64,000 nucleotides of DNA from Croceibacterium_A sp035555595 (GCA_035555595.1 DATMGK010000085.1:1-64000), one strand, 5' to 3'. Positions 53,377 through 62,316 are shown, counted from the stretch's first letter. The notes: generated from the sequence alone by a model not told the origin. Numbers and translations are program-made.

Positions 53377-54720
53377 ATGACACTTTCCAACACACCCGCC
53401 AATACGCCTGATGATCAGGGACGAGCCGTCCCTCTTTCTCAGGATGCGTCGGAATCTGCTTTGAGTGGGCATCGCTGGCTGCATCGCTTCCGCGTGCAAT
53501 TACCAATCATGGTTATATTGATAGCCGCGCTCCAACTTCTTACGCTTAGACTGCTAACAGGGTCGTTCACTCCCGACCCTCAAGCTTGGGTCACATTAGC
53601 CGCAACCCAAGCCGCCAATCTGGCCGGTGCATTGTCCTTTCGAGCGATCCAGCGTGTTCCCGGAACCCGAAAGCTGGGGTTTATCCTGCCGACGGTTACG
53701 GCAGTTTATGCAGTTCTAGTTCTAACGGCTTTTACCTTCCGTATTCCTTACAGCGTCTGGCTGATGAGCGTGGGATATGTTGGAGCTTTGGCCATCCTAT
53801 GGGTATTTAATAGCCGGATGCGGCCAGCCCCAGCGGGCGGGCTTCATGTCATCAGGAGCACCCAAACCATCGAGCTAATGCATGATTTGCCGCAATTACC
53901 ATTTCAACTGATCCAACATCCAGGAAACCTCGCGGAGCTATCAAAAGGCGCCATTATTGTCGATCTCCGCGAGGATCTTGCTCCGGATTGGGAAAGAGAA
54001 ATCGCGCGCGCCGTTCTGAGGGGGATCCCCGTTTATCACGTAAAGCAAGCCTATGAATCTCTTACGGGAAAAGTGCGTTTTGACCATCTTTCTGAGAATC
54101 ATTTCGGCAGCCTCGTCCCTTCCCTAGGTTATCTCGCCATTAAGCGCGCCATAGACATCATCATCTCCGCTGCATCTTTATTAATTTTATTAATTCCAAT
54201 GATAATTATAGCATTAGCAATAAAAATTACATCTCCCGGACCTGCGATCTTTGCGCACACTAGAGTAGGATATAGGGGGCAGATATTTAAAACTTATAAG
54301 TTCCGAACTATGAAACAACGGGATTATGACGAGGATGATCTTGAGAGTCAGATTACGGTCGACGGCGACCCCCGTATCACGAAAGTTGGAATTTTTCTTC
54401 GCGGAACGCGACTAGATGAATTACCCCAATTGATGAATGTACTTGTGGGTCAAATGAGCCTCATCGGACCACGACCTGAAGCGCAATCTTTATCAGAGTG
54501 GTACTATGAGAGACTCGATTTTTATGAATATCGACATGTAATAAGGCCGGGAATTACCGGGTGGGCTCAAGTAAACCAAGGTCACGTAACAAGTATAGAA
54601 GATATATACCACAAAACACAGTATGATTTTTATTATATAAAGAATGTATCCTTTTGGCTAGACTTTCTAATTACCCTGAAGACATTTGAGATAATGCTAT
54701 CCGGAAGAGGGGCGAGGTAG
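53377..54720 (+). CDS. Undecaprenyl-phosphate sugar-phosphotransferase (initiating enzyme)
   Basis: A 447-residue polyprenol-phosphate hexose-1-phosphate transferase. Four or so N-terminal membrane helices (about residues 35-150), a CoA-binding-like domain and a further hydrophobic segment near residue 270 lead into the catalytic C-terminus: GPAIFAHTRVGYRGQIFKTYKFRTMKQ, then LRGTRLDELPQLMNVLVGQMSLIGPRPE and YEYRHVIRPGITGWAQVNQGH. It would load the first sugar phosphate onto undecaprenyl phosphate. It is the last gene of the operon, and transcripts probably end in the following gap. Confidence 0.9.
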   Translation: MTLSNTPANTPDDQGRAVPLSQDASESALSGHRWLHRFRVQLPIMVILIAALQLLTLRLLTGSFTPDPQAWVTLAATQAANLAGALSFRAIQRVPGTRKLGFILPTVTAVYAVLVLTAFTFRIPYSVWLMSVGYVGALAILWVFNSRMRPAPAGGLHVIRSTQTIELMHDLPQLPFQLIQHPGNLAELSKGAIIVDLREDLAPDWEREIARAVLRGIPVYHVKQAYESLTGKVRFDHLSENHFGSLVPSLGYLAIKRAIDIIISAASLLILLIPMIIIALAIKITSPGPAIFAHTRVGYRGQIFKTYKFRTMKQRDYDEDDLESQITVDGDPRITKVGIFLRGTRLDELPQLMNVLVGQMSLIGPRPEAQSLSEWYYERLDFYEYRHVIRPGITGWAQVNQGHVTSIEDIYHKTQYDFYYIKNVSFWLDFLITLKTFEIMLSGRGAR

Positions 54721-55196
54721 TTTATCTCTTTGAAATAAATGTTGAATTCCCGTCACTTGAGCGCTGATTTTTTGATGCCAGCGCTAAGATGGGAGGCCCA
54801 ATTTCTGCAATGGGTTCAGGCAAAATATGATGACGCAGGTCACCTAGCGCGGTCATTCCTATAGCAGGGATTTAGCAACGGGCTGACCTAGAGGGATGAT
54901 ATCTCGAGAAAGCCACGTTTGAGTAGTTAGCTACCATACTTTATAGATGCGCCCGCCGAGCCCGCGAGCTCGGAAAGATGCTCGACAGAGCGAGTTGGTC
55001 CGGCAGCCTGGAACATAACCGCAAGGCTTATGCTGGAGCACATTGCACGACGATATGCTGAATCAGAGCAGGACCAAGCGTTACTCTTCCGGAACGGCCT
55101 CCAACCATTCCGGTTCATAATTGCACGATCTGAAGCGATTGGCGGACGAGGGTTCGCTAACCCGTTTGGGGGCATGGCCTCGGGAGGGGAGAGGAC
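54721..55196. other. Gap after the polysaccharide operon, no intact gene
   Basis: I see no intact gene here. Near the start an imperfect terminator-like hairpin (AGCGCTG at 54760-54766 and CAGCGCT at 54779-54785, T-rich loop) could end the upstream operon. The rest contains short frames without family resemblance, on both strands, and borders a transposase relic, so part of it may be decayed insertion-element DNA. Confidence 0.45.
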
Positions 55197-55421
55197 TTAC
55201 TCGATCAGGTTGAAGTCCAGGCCGTATGGCGGGGGGACGCGCGAAATTATGCTAGCAGCTTTGACATCTCCCTTACACCGCCAGTTAGTGGCTCGAGAGC
55301 TTATCCATGGCGACTACGTCCCAAGGCCGCAATTCAGACACCAACACCTGCGTCAGATAGGCTTCGAACCAGTCGCCGCTCATCAGCCAATCAGAACCAT
55401 AGGCGCCACCTTGCCGGTCAT
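55197..55421 (-). pseudogene. Decayed IS630-family transposase fragment
   Basis: Reading the minus strand in shifting frames gives pieces of an IS630 (DDE) transposase core: MTGKVAPMVL (from 55421), then after a frame change GDWFEAYLTQVLVSELRPWDVVAMDKLSSH (about 55375 down to 55288), and finally PPYGLDFNLIE ending at a TAA (55199-55197). These match the family pattern of VAPMVLDGP, GDWFEAYVxQVLVPELRPGDVVxMDNLSSH and PPYSPDFNPIE, including a catalytic Asp and the final Glu. Frame changes and stops show it is dead. Terminal inverted repeats were not found. It lies between the two divergently oriented polysaccharide gene blocks. Confidence 0.75.
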
Positions 55422-55555
55422 GTGAATAGGCTCACGATCAGCGCGGTGGCCTGCGATAACCGTGTGCGAATCCCCTCCGCACCATTCACTTAACTGATAC
55501 CATCGCCCGCCGAGTTATTTCGAAAACGGAAGCGTCCAAAAAATATAGGCAATTT

Positions 55556-55894
55556 TCACTTCTCGCCCCGCTGCTCACTGGCAGCTTCAAAAGGATCACC
55601 AGAACTTTTTTCTGTATTGTAATGCCGATCCATTCTATTATATATTCTGTTTTTTACTCTATTTTGAACTCGACTTTTCACGCGGGATAGAGGATTTGTA
55701 ATAGATTCTGCGCGAGACTTACCAATTTCTCCAGCCGGTGCCTCCGCAGTCCGGCCAATATCCCTTAGTCCTTGCTCCTGCATCATGGCCTGCCCATTCG
55801 AGGCAGATTGGTGCGCCGCTGCCGCTGATGGCCACAAGCAACCTATTGCCGACAAAGACCCAATCGCAACTGAGAGAACCCAACGCCTTATCAT
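55556..55894 (-). CDS. Small secreted protein coupled to the export block
   Basis: A 112-residue protein with a signal peptide (cleavage near AAAAH). The mature part is low in complexity and basic toward the end, with a repeated R-V-x-N-R pattern (SRVKSRVQNRVKNRIYNRMDRHYN). Its ATG overlaps the stop of the upstream gene (ATGA), which argues that it is really translated, as part of the wza-wzc block. No family is recognised. Confidence 0.5.
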   Translation of the reverse strand: MIRRWVLSVAIGSLSAIGCLWPSAAAAHQSASNGQAMMQEQGLRDIGRTAEAPAGEIGKSRAESITNPLSRVKSRVQNRVKNRIYNRMDRHYNTEKSSGDPFEAASEQRGEK

Positions 55895-57150
55895 TTTCGC
55901 ACGGGGGTCAGCTGAACCCGTTCCACCTGCCCGGACACCCCTGAGGCCTTATCCGATGACCTCAGTATCAAACTCAAAGTCTGAATCGCGCAATCCGAAG
56001 GTACATTAAAATCGCCGGAAAAATGCCCGTTCATCTCAGAAGAGTTCGTCACATTGACCCGGCCTATTTCAGGACCGTTGCGACAAGCAAGCAACCAATA
56101 GGGCTGGGATCGATCGGCTTGATCTATACCCGCACTAGTTCCTTCCAACAGATATCTACCTGATGGCAATAACTGAGTCTGGCTTACCACAACCGCTCTG
56201 GTACTGGCCGGAACCGCAAAATCTAGGAACCCTCCATTCGCGTCCGAGGAAATTGAAGCGGATAGTCCTGCGCTTCGCCCTACAACCCAATCAAAAGCAG
56301 ATGGGGCTTCAACAGCCATATCAAAATCTTGGTCTCTTGATCTGTCACGAGCAGCATCTGGTCGATAACTTTTGTAGAAATCCCACGCTTCATCGATTAA
56401 GTTTTTAGCAACTAATGTATTGATCACTTGCGCTCTATGAGCAGGCCTCACTTGAGCACTAATAGATCTTGCTTGCAATAAATTCGCTGTAGCCAAAGGA
56501 TCACGACCTTGAGCAGACAAGTAATTAAGAAAAGCTGCTGCCCAAACAGGCTTTTCTGCCAATCTTCGCAGAAGCATTTCCCTAATAACTGGCTCGGCAA
56601 TTGCGAATGAGAGGACGGGGAACAGATCTCTCTGAGCCCTTCGTGAGATTTTGAGCGCAAGATCATAGCTATCTAGAGCCTGCTCAATGTCACCTCGTTC
56701 AACGGCCTTTTCGATCGTCCAGATCTGCGGTTGCAACTCTCGCCGAGATAACGCGAACGAATAGCCGAATAATTGATCGACCGCACCACTTTGCATGCGA
56801 AGCTGCGCCTGAAGGGCGAGAACGTTTAAAGCATCAACCGCAGTGGCATCCTGTTTTAGAGCAAGTATAGCCAGCCTAGCCTGATCAGAACTCAATTCTG
56901 TTTCAGGATTGGCAGAAAAACTCTGCAGAGCAGCCGCTGCGGTAAATCTTCCGTCACCAGGAGCGAATGAATGAGCCCGGTTAGCGTCCACCTTCACCAC
57001 AACATTTGCCAATGTGGTGATCAAACTCGCCAAACCTAGGGCTAAGACCCCCCCCCCTACAACCCCACGCAAAACCCGCCCTCGAGTGAAAAACGTTCGA
57101 ACGGAAGTTTTCGAAGCGTTACGACGCGGACCGAAGCGCGGCACTGCCAT
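55891..57150 (-). CDS. Helical-repeat (TPR-like) protein of the polysaccharide export block
   Basis: About 419 residues from the ATG at 57150, which overlaps the wzc stop (TGATG). One membrane helix lies near residues 28-50 (VVGGGVLALGLASLITTLANVVV); the rest is predicted periplasmic. Residues about 90-270 are alanine-rich helical repeats of TPR type, and the C-terminal 130 residues are beta-rich (FLDFAVPASTRAVVVSQTQLLPSGRYLLEG), like a small carbohydrate-binding-type sandwich. Similar genes next to wzc in sphingomonads are known to me only as hypothetical. A role in export or assembly is inferred from position. Confidence 0.6.
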   Translation of the reverse strand: MAVPRFGPRRNASKTSVRTFFTRGRVLRGVVGGGVLALGLASLITTLANVVVKVDANRAHSFAPGDGRFTAAAALQSFSANPETELSSDQARLAILALKQDATAVDALNVLALQAQLRMQSGAVDQLFGYSFALSRRELQPQIWTIEKAVERGDIEQALDSYDLALKISRRAQRDLFPVLSFAIAEPVIREMLLRRLAEKPVWAAAFLNYLSAQGRDPLATANLLQARSISAQVRPAHRAQVINTLVAKNLIDEAWDFYKSYRPDAARDRSRDQDFDMAVEAPSAFDWVVGRSAGLSASISSDANGGFLDFAVPASTRAVVVSQTQLLPSGRYLLEGTSAGIDQADRSQPYWLLACRNGPEIGRVNVTNSSEMNGHFSGDFNVPSDCAIQTLSLILRSSDKASGVSGQVERVQLTPVRK

Positions 57151-59345
57151 CAAGCCACCTTCGCATCCCGATCTCGGCCATAACCATAACCATACTCGTA
57201 TCCATAACCATAATGCGACTTGCGCGCTTCAAACTTGGTGAGCACGCAGCCAAAAATGCGCACGTTGGCATTGCTGAGCCGAGCCAACGCAGTCCTGACT
57301 TGAGAAGATCTAATACCGTGGGATTCAACGGCGTATATCACGCCTTCTACCTTGCTACCGATAAGCGGCGCGTCAGCTAAACCCATAACCGGCGGCGTAT
57401 CAATCACCACATGGTCATAGCTCTGGTGCAGACGCTCAATAAGCAACGATAGTCGATCCCCGGTCAGTAGCTCCGCAGCATTGGGCGGAACCGGCCCAGC
57501 GAGCATTACTGTCAACCCAAGATCTTCCATATGTACGGTTTGACCATCAAGGTTGTCATCACCTGCCAAAAAGTTACTCAGCCCCCTGCCTAGCGGAACG
57601 CCAGCCAGATGGTGGACAGATGGCGATCTCATATCCCCATCGACCAAGACAACCCGCTTGCCCGCTCGAGCGAGCGTAGTAGCCAATGCCAGCGCTGTGG
57701 TCGATTTACCTTCTGCTGGGCGCGTAGAAGTGACTGCAAAAGACCTCGGCACACCGTGCTCCGTCGTAAAGCCCAGGCTGGTGTAAACGGCGAGATAGGC
57801 ATCCACCAGTTCAGACTTCCGGTCGAGAAGCGCTTCTCGTGGAGTCTCGTCTCTCGTCTTGGGAACAGACCCCAATAGCGGCAAGCCAACACGACGCTTG
57901 ACCTCGGCAGGATCAGCGATCGCCTCGTCAAGCTGCTCCAGACCCAAGGCGAGGGCCGCGCCGATCATCAAGCCGGCAAGAATAGAAATCGCAAGATTCA
58001 AAAGCAGCCGAGGACTTGAAGGACGCTGCGGCACATCCGCCAGATCTACTATTGAAATGTTGTTGACCCCTACGCCACCAGCAACACCAATTTCCTTGAA
58101 GCGCTGAAGCAGCCCGTCGTACAGTGCTTGGTTAGTATCAACCTCTTGCTGAAAAATATTGTACTGGATGGAGCGACGACGAAGATCGAGATAGTCCTGC
58201 TTCAGCTTTTCAACCTGCCCCTGCAATACCCTTTCCCTATCGACCGCCTGCCGCAAATCAGCCTGCAAAGTAGTCGATATGCGAGCCTCTTCCTGCACAA
58301 TCGAACGGTCCAACCGCTCCATCTGCGATTGAATAGCTCGAGCAGCAGGATAGCCGGGCTCAAACCGCACCATAAGCTGCTCGTATTCCGCAGCAAGCTC
58401 CGCACGCCGCGTCCGCATATTGTTGATTGCCAGATTTCCGAGAGCTTCCGGAGAGGCTCCTTCGGCACCCGCCTGGCGATAACGAGCTTCAGCCTGAATT
58501 CTTGCCGCAGTTGCCTTGGAAAGTTCCAAATTGAGATTCGCGAGGTTATCTACAACAATAGGCCGCTCGGCCGCCCCTTCATTCTGGGCCGGAAGGTTTA
58601 TAATTTCCTGGTTAGACGCGTACGCGACGAGTTGCCGCTGAGATTCGTCCAGCCGGTCCTTGTATTCAGCCAGCTGTCGCTGAAGCTGATCTCGGCCATA
58701 TGCGGTGCTCTGAACCTTGCGCTCCAGGTTTGTTTCGATGAAGTTCTCTGCCCAAGCATTGGCAACTCGTGTGGAAAACTGCGCATCAGGGCTCGTGAAA
58801 TGAACGTCGACCAAGCGCGATAAACGCGTAGGTTGGACGCTTAGGTTATCGAGCAGTATTTCCCCTGCAACCCTCTCGCGCTCGCTACGGCCGGACGCAG
58901 GATAACGACCACCACTCAACTCAAACGCAGGCAGGTTGGGCGCCCCAAACATCTCGAAGAACTTCTGATCATCAATCAGGTTAAGCTCATTCGCTACACG
59001 CTCGGACAACGTTCGCGATCTGAGCAGGCCGTACTGCGTCTGATAGAACTCCTGATCAGCGGTGCTAACATCGCGCTCCACACCTTGAAAATTTGTCACC
59101 TGATCAGCTTCGCGCGAAATTTCGATCGTAGACACCGCCGTGTATTTCGGCGTCATCAGCAAAGTTACAACCATGCCAAGCAGAAGGCAGGCTACGGTGG
59201 CGCCAATAATAACCCAGCGCCAACGTATTGCGATGCGCAGATAATCCTGCAGGAGCGAAGGCACAGCCTCCCCCTCCCGAAACTCCATCGCAGAATCCTG
59301 AGGCATCTGCGATCCAGCGGCATTCAATGGGGTGATCATATTCAT
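57150..59345 (-). CDS. wzc: Polysaccharide co-polymerase/tyrosine kinase, Wzc-like
   Basis: About 731 residues from ATG 59345 (MNMITPLN); the frame opens nine bases earlier at a TTG. An N-terminal Wzz domain with membrane helices near residues 50-70 and 465-485 brackets a long periplasmic coiled coil. The cytoplasmic bacterial tyrosine kinase domain has Walker A TSTRPAEGKSTT, Walker A' VVLVDGDMRSP and Walker B HVVIDTPPVMG. The protein ends in a tyrosine-rich tail HYGYGYEYGYGYG, the autophosphorylation cluster. It controls chain length and export with Wza, which is encoded 14 bases upstream. Confidence 0.92.
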   Translation of the reverse strand: MNMITPLNAAGSQMPQDSAMEFREGEAVPSLLQDYLRIAIRWRWVIIGATVACLLLGMVVTLLMTPKYTAVSTIEISREADQVTNFQGVERDVSTADQEFYQTQYGLLRSRTLSERVANELNLIDDQKFFEMFGAPNLPAFELSGGRYPASGRSERERVAGEILLDNLSVQPTRLSRLVDVHFTSPDAQFSTRVANAWAENFIETNLERKVQSTAYGRDQLQRQLAEYKDRLDESQRQLVAYASNQEIINLPAQNEGAAERPIVVDNLANLNLELSKATAARIQAEARYRQAGAEGASPEALGNLAINNMRTRRAELAAEYEQLMVRFEPGYPAARAIQSQMERLDRSIVQEEARISTTLQADLRQAVDRERVLQGQVEKLKQDYLDLRRRSIQYNIFQQEVDTNQALYDGLLQRFKEIGVAGGVGVNNISIVDLADVPQRPSSPRLLLNLAISILAGLMIGAALALGLEQLDEAIADPAEVKRRVGLPLLGSVPKTRDETPREALLDRKSELVDAYLAVYTSLGFTTEHGVPRSFAVTSTRPAEGKSTTALALATTLARAGKRVVLVDGDMRSPSVHHLAGVPLGRGLSNFLAGDDNLDGQTVHMEDLGLTVMLAGPVPPNAAELLTGDRLSLLIERLHQSYDHVVIDTPPVMGLADAPLIGSKVEGVIYAVESHGIRSSQVRTALARLSNANVRIFGCVLTKFEARKSHYGYGYEYGYGYGRDRDAKVA

Positions 59346-59359
59346 GCTGGCCAATCGAC

Positions 59360-60070
59360 TTAATTTAATATCGCAACCAGCGGAGAAGCCAGAAACGGAG
59401 CAATGGAAACGAAATCGCGAAACAGACGTCGCTGCGGAGAATCGCCAACAACTACTACGTCATTGGCGTAAATCGCGGGATCATCATAAAGTCCACGTCG
59501 AATGGCAGTTACATTATACAAGCCCGCCATTTTTTTTCCATCAACTGTACGCAAGATAACAACATCCCGCTCGTCAGCGAACTCAGCCAATCCTTTAGCA
59601 GATGCAATGGCGCGAAGGAGCGTCATCTGGTTGGTAACAGGGTAAAGCCCCGGCTCCATCACTTCACCATCAATCGTAACAACCTGACTCACAGAACTTA
59701 GAATATTGATCGTCACATCTGGATCGCGAACATATCTGCCCGCGAGCGCAATTTCGATATCGCTCGCCAATTCGCCAGCCGTCTTGCCACCCGCATCAAG
59801 GGTACCGATCAACGGCATCGAGATGCGACCGCTGCCATCCACCTGCATTTCACGACTCAATTCGGTTACACCAAAGACATTCACCTCAATCGAATCGAGG
59901 GGACCGATCAGTGATATCCGGTCTGGAGCCGCAAAATCTTCCCGGCGAGGAGAGGGAAGCACAGATTCCCCTTCAATAACCGTCAGCCGAGAGCTTGACT
60001 GCACTCCCGGACCGGACGCGCAAGCAGCTAGAAACATAGCAGGCAAAAAGACGCTCAAATATCTGTGCAT
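59360..60070 (-). CDS. wza: Polysaccharide export lipoprotein, Wza-like
   Basis: Outer-membrane export channel component, about 236 residues. I start it at 60070 (MHRYLSVFLPAMFLAACAS), which places the lipobox LAAC correctly; the frame is open to 60214. The polysaccharide-export domain lies at about residues 45-130 (LIGPLDSIEVNVFGVTELSREMQVDGSGRISMPLIGTLDAGGKTAGELASDIE), followed by a SLBB-type repeat (VTIDGEVMEPGLYPVTNQMTLLRAIASAKGLAEFADERDVVILR). It heads the minus-strand block wza-wzc and its two companion genes. Confidence 0.9.
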   Translation of the reverse strand: MHRYLSVFLPAMFLAACASGPGVQSSSRLTVIEGESVLPSPRREDFAAPDRISLIGPLDSIEVNVFGVTELSREMQVDGSGRISMPLIGTLDAGGKTAGELASDIEIALAGRYVRDPDVTINILSSVSQVVTIDGEVMEPGLYPVTNQMTLLRAIASAKGLAEFADERDVVILRTVDGKKMAGLYNVTAIRRGLYDDPAIYANDVVVVGDSPQRRLFRDFVSIAPFLASPLVAILN

Positions 60071-60249
60071 GCGATCCAAAAATGTCCATTCATTTGGGAA
60101 TGAGCACGGGGTCATAGATAGCAACCAGACGCAGGTAAAGTCACTGGATAGCCCTACAATGACCGCACTCCACCCATCTCGCGGTAGAGGCGGCTCGACG
60201 CACTTAACACCCAAATTCTAAAGCAGCAGCAGATTCACAGTCAGCAGAA

Positions 60250-60708
60250 TCAGCCAGCGCTCTGCAGCCTTCGCAAGCAGGCCACGACGATCTGAGCGCT
60301 CTCCCCACTGATAGCGCCGTCTTCAGTGACCGCCTTCAAGTCGGCAGCCAAATCTGCGCCCGACTTACCTTCACGCGTTGCCAAAAGCTGGAGTTGCTCG
60401 TCAAAATAGACACGCGCCTGCTCCATACCGGATTTCTGCTCCGAACTCAGTCCACGCGCTTCCCCGAACCGGTCAGCAAGAACATCAATTCCGCTCTTGC
60501 ATAATAGCGCACGAGCATAGGGAGTCTCGGCGTTCATGACCGCCTGATTGTTGCTGACCGAGAGAGCCTGAGCGACTCGCTTTTCTTCAGGTCCAAACTC
60601 TATTTTCTGGACGGCTTCAGGCGCTTCACCTCTGCCCGATGAGCAAGCCGTCAGCGCCAGTAAAGGAATAGCGACAAAAAAATTTGTCCTGAAAGTAGCT
60701 CTCGTCAT
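60250..60708 (-). CDS. Small lipoprotein of unknown function
   Basis: A 152-residue protein from ATG 60708 (MTRATFRTNFFVAIPLLALTACSS) with a lipoprotein signal (lipobox LTAC); an in-frame ATG at 60744 adds 12 residues. The mature part is helical and carries two cysteines (LLCKSGIDVL and VVACLRRL). It sits upstream of wza on the same strand, and divergent from the O-antigen-ligase-like gene. No family is recognised; a link to the export block is only positional. Confidence 0.6.
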   Translation of the reverse strand: MTRATFRTNFFVAIPLLALTACSSGRGEAPEAVQKIEFGPEEKRVAQALSVSNNQAVMNAETPYARALLCKSGIDVLADRFGEARGLSSEQKSGMEQARVYFDEQLQLLATREGKSGADLAADLKAVTEDGAISGESAQIVVACLRRLQSAG

Positions 60709-60772
60709 GATCCACACTCTAGGGCCGATGACGGTTTCCTCCAAGACGGTACTTGTCTAAACGCTGCTCCCC

Positions 60773-62161
60773 ATGTTGAGCAAAGACCGATCGAGCACCC
60801 GTGCACAATCCCGCTTCTGCTTCATTTTGATCGCAGTTCTGCTGATAATGCTGTGGATCAGCGGTGGAGCCTCCCGGGCTGACGTTAGCGGACAAATCAT
60901 CACAAGGGCAGCTTCCTGGATAGTCCTCATCGTCTTTATCTTTTTCGGACAGCGTCCAGCTTTGAGCTCCGTAAAGCCCGTGGCATTTTTCATTCTCGCG
61001 TCTGCGATATTGCTAACGCTGCAATTGCTCCCCCTTCCCCCTTCCGTGTGGACCGCGCTACCTGGCAGGCAATTATTGGAGCAGGCCGCAACAGTTACCG
61101 GTCAAGACCAGCCTTGGCGCCCCTTGTCCATTTCGCCCGGCTGGACGGTCAACGCGCTCTCTTCTCTGATAGTGCCAGCGACCATGTGCCTATTGCTTGC
61201 AGCCCTCGCAACCGCAGAGCACTGGCGTATGCTGACACTCCTTCTTGGGTTAATTATCGCGTCATCCCTGCTGGGGCTTTTGCAGTTTTCTGGCGGGCAC
61301 TTCGATCATCCGTTAATCAATGATGTTCGCGGCTCCGTCAGCGCCTCCTTTGCCAATCGAAACCACTTCGCGCTTTTTGCGGCATTCGGCTGCATCCTTG
61401 CACCAGCATGGGCATTCCGAGAGGAACGCCGCGGAAGGTGGAGAATACCGATCGCATTAGCCCTGCTGATGTTGTTTGCACTTATCATCCTGGCTACTGG
61501 ATCGCGTACAGGAATGCTGCTTGGCGCCTTGGCGATATGCCTAGGGCTGCTAAATGTCCGGTTGCAGATTCGCTCAGAGCTTAACCGCCTTCCCCGGCGC
61601 ACCTCACTCGTCCTGATCGGAACCTGCGTAGTCTTGCTCGTCACCGCGATTGCACTCAGCATCTCGCTTGGCAGAGCCGTCTCCTTGGACCGGGCGTTTG
61701 CCCTTGATGCCGGAGAGGATCTACGTCGCCTCGCCCTCCCTACTGTATGGGAAATGGCCAAGCTCTATTTTCCTTTTGGATCCGGAATTGGAACTTTTGA
61801 TCCGGTCTATCGCATTCACGAACCAGAAAACCTCTTAAGCTTCAACTACTTCAATCACGCTCATAATGATTTTCTGGAGATTATCCTTGACGCCGGCTTG
61901 CCCGGCTTGATCCTCTTGCTTGGCGCTGTTGTTTGGTGGCTCGTGAAAAGCCTGAAGGCTTGGCGTTCAAAAGGCTCCCGACTGCTCCTACCCCGTATTG
62001 GCTCCATGTTGTTGTTCCTTACCTTTCTCGCTAGTATTACGGACTATCCTGCTCGCACTCCTATGATTATGGCGATCGTGGTAATTGCCGCCGTTTGGCT
62101 GAATGGATCACAAAACCGGGAAACGGTTGCGAGTTTGGCAGGGCGAGACGCAGAAATATAA
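60773..62161 (+). CDS. O-antigen ligase/polymerase family protein (Wzy_C)
   Basis: A 462-residue membrane protein with about 11-12 hydrophobic segments. The signature region is GSVSASFANRNHFALFAAFGCILAP with Asn-Arg-Asn-His, then ATGSRTGMLLGALAICLGLL, and the periplasmic loop NYFNHAHNDFLEIILDAGLPGLILLLGAVVWW, typical of the WaaL/O-antigen-ligase family. It could ligate the polysaccharide to a carrier or act as a second polymerase; these are not separable by sequence. The plus-strand gene is divergent from the lipoprotein gene. Confidence 0.8.
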   Translation: MLSKDRSSTRAQSRFCFILIAVLLIMLWISGGASRADVSGQIITRAASWIVLIVFIFFGQRPALSSVKPVAFFILASAILLTLQLLPLPPSVWTALPGRQLLEQAATVTGQDQPWRPLSISPGWTVNALSSLIVPATMCLLLAALATAEHWRMLTLLLGLIIASSLLGLLQFSGGHFDHPLINDVRGSVSASFANRNHFALFAAFGCILAPAWAFREERRGRWRIPIALALLMLFALIILATGSRTGMLLGALAICLGLLNVRLQIRSELNRLPRRTSLVLIGTCVVLLVTAIALSISLGRAVSLDRAFALDAGEDLRRLALPTVWEMAKLYFPFGSGIGTFDPVYRIHEPENLLSFNYFNHAHNDFLEIILDAGLPGLILLLGAVVWWLVKSLKAWRSKGSRLLLPRIGSMLLFLTFLASITDYPARTPMIMAIVVIAAVWLNGSQNRETVASLAGRDAEI

Positions 62162-62175
62162 CGTTGGGGCAAACA

Positions 62176-62316
62176 ATGGATTTATCGCGCGAGTTGATCG
62201 CATATGGTCTGATTTTGGCGGTAATAATTATCGGCGTTCCATGGCTGGCGATTGTCCGGATAAGGATAAAACGGCAGAGGCTTCGGCGCAAAGGCATAAA
62301 GACATTCGGCCATTGA
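62176..62316 (+). CDS. Small single-helix membrane protein (probable)
   Basis: A 46-residue frame from ATG 62176 with TTGGGG upstream at a normal distance. One membrane helix (LIAYGLILAVIIIGVPWLAIV) is followed by a strongly basic tail (RIRIKRQRLRRKGIKTFGH). It follows the ligase-like gene after 14 bases. Length and composition support a real gene, but I cannot name a family. Confidence 0.4.
   Translation: MDLSRELIAYGLILAVIIIGVPWLAIVRIRIKRQRLRRKGIKTFGH

Noticed and set aside
54722..54856. 44-residue minus-strand frame from ATG 54856
   Set aside because: It reads like a protein tail, but it has no ribosome site, no family resemblance and lies in decayed sequence next to a relic.
55030..55425. 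131-residue plus-strand open frame in the gap after the polysaccharide operon
   Set aside because: The opposite strand of its second half is an IS630 transposase relic in shifting frames, and the plus-strand product resembles nothing. It is a shadow frame.
55463..55484. Sequence resembling a tRNA 3' end (TGCGAATCCCCTCCGCACCA), a possible attachment-site scar
   Set aside because: It does not match the 3' end of tRNA-Pro in this window, the T stem does not pair well, and it lies next to decayed insertion-element DNA. A chance match is more likely.
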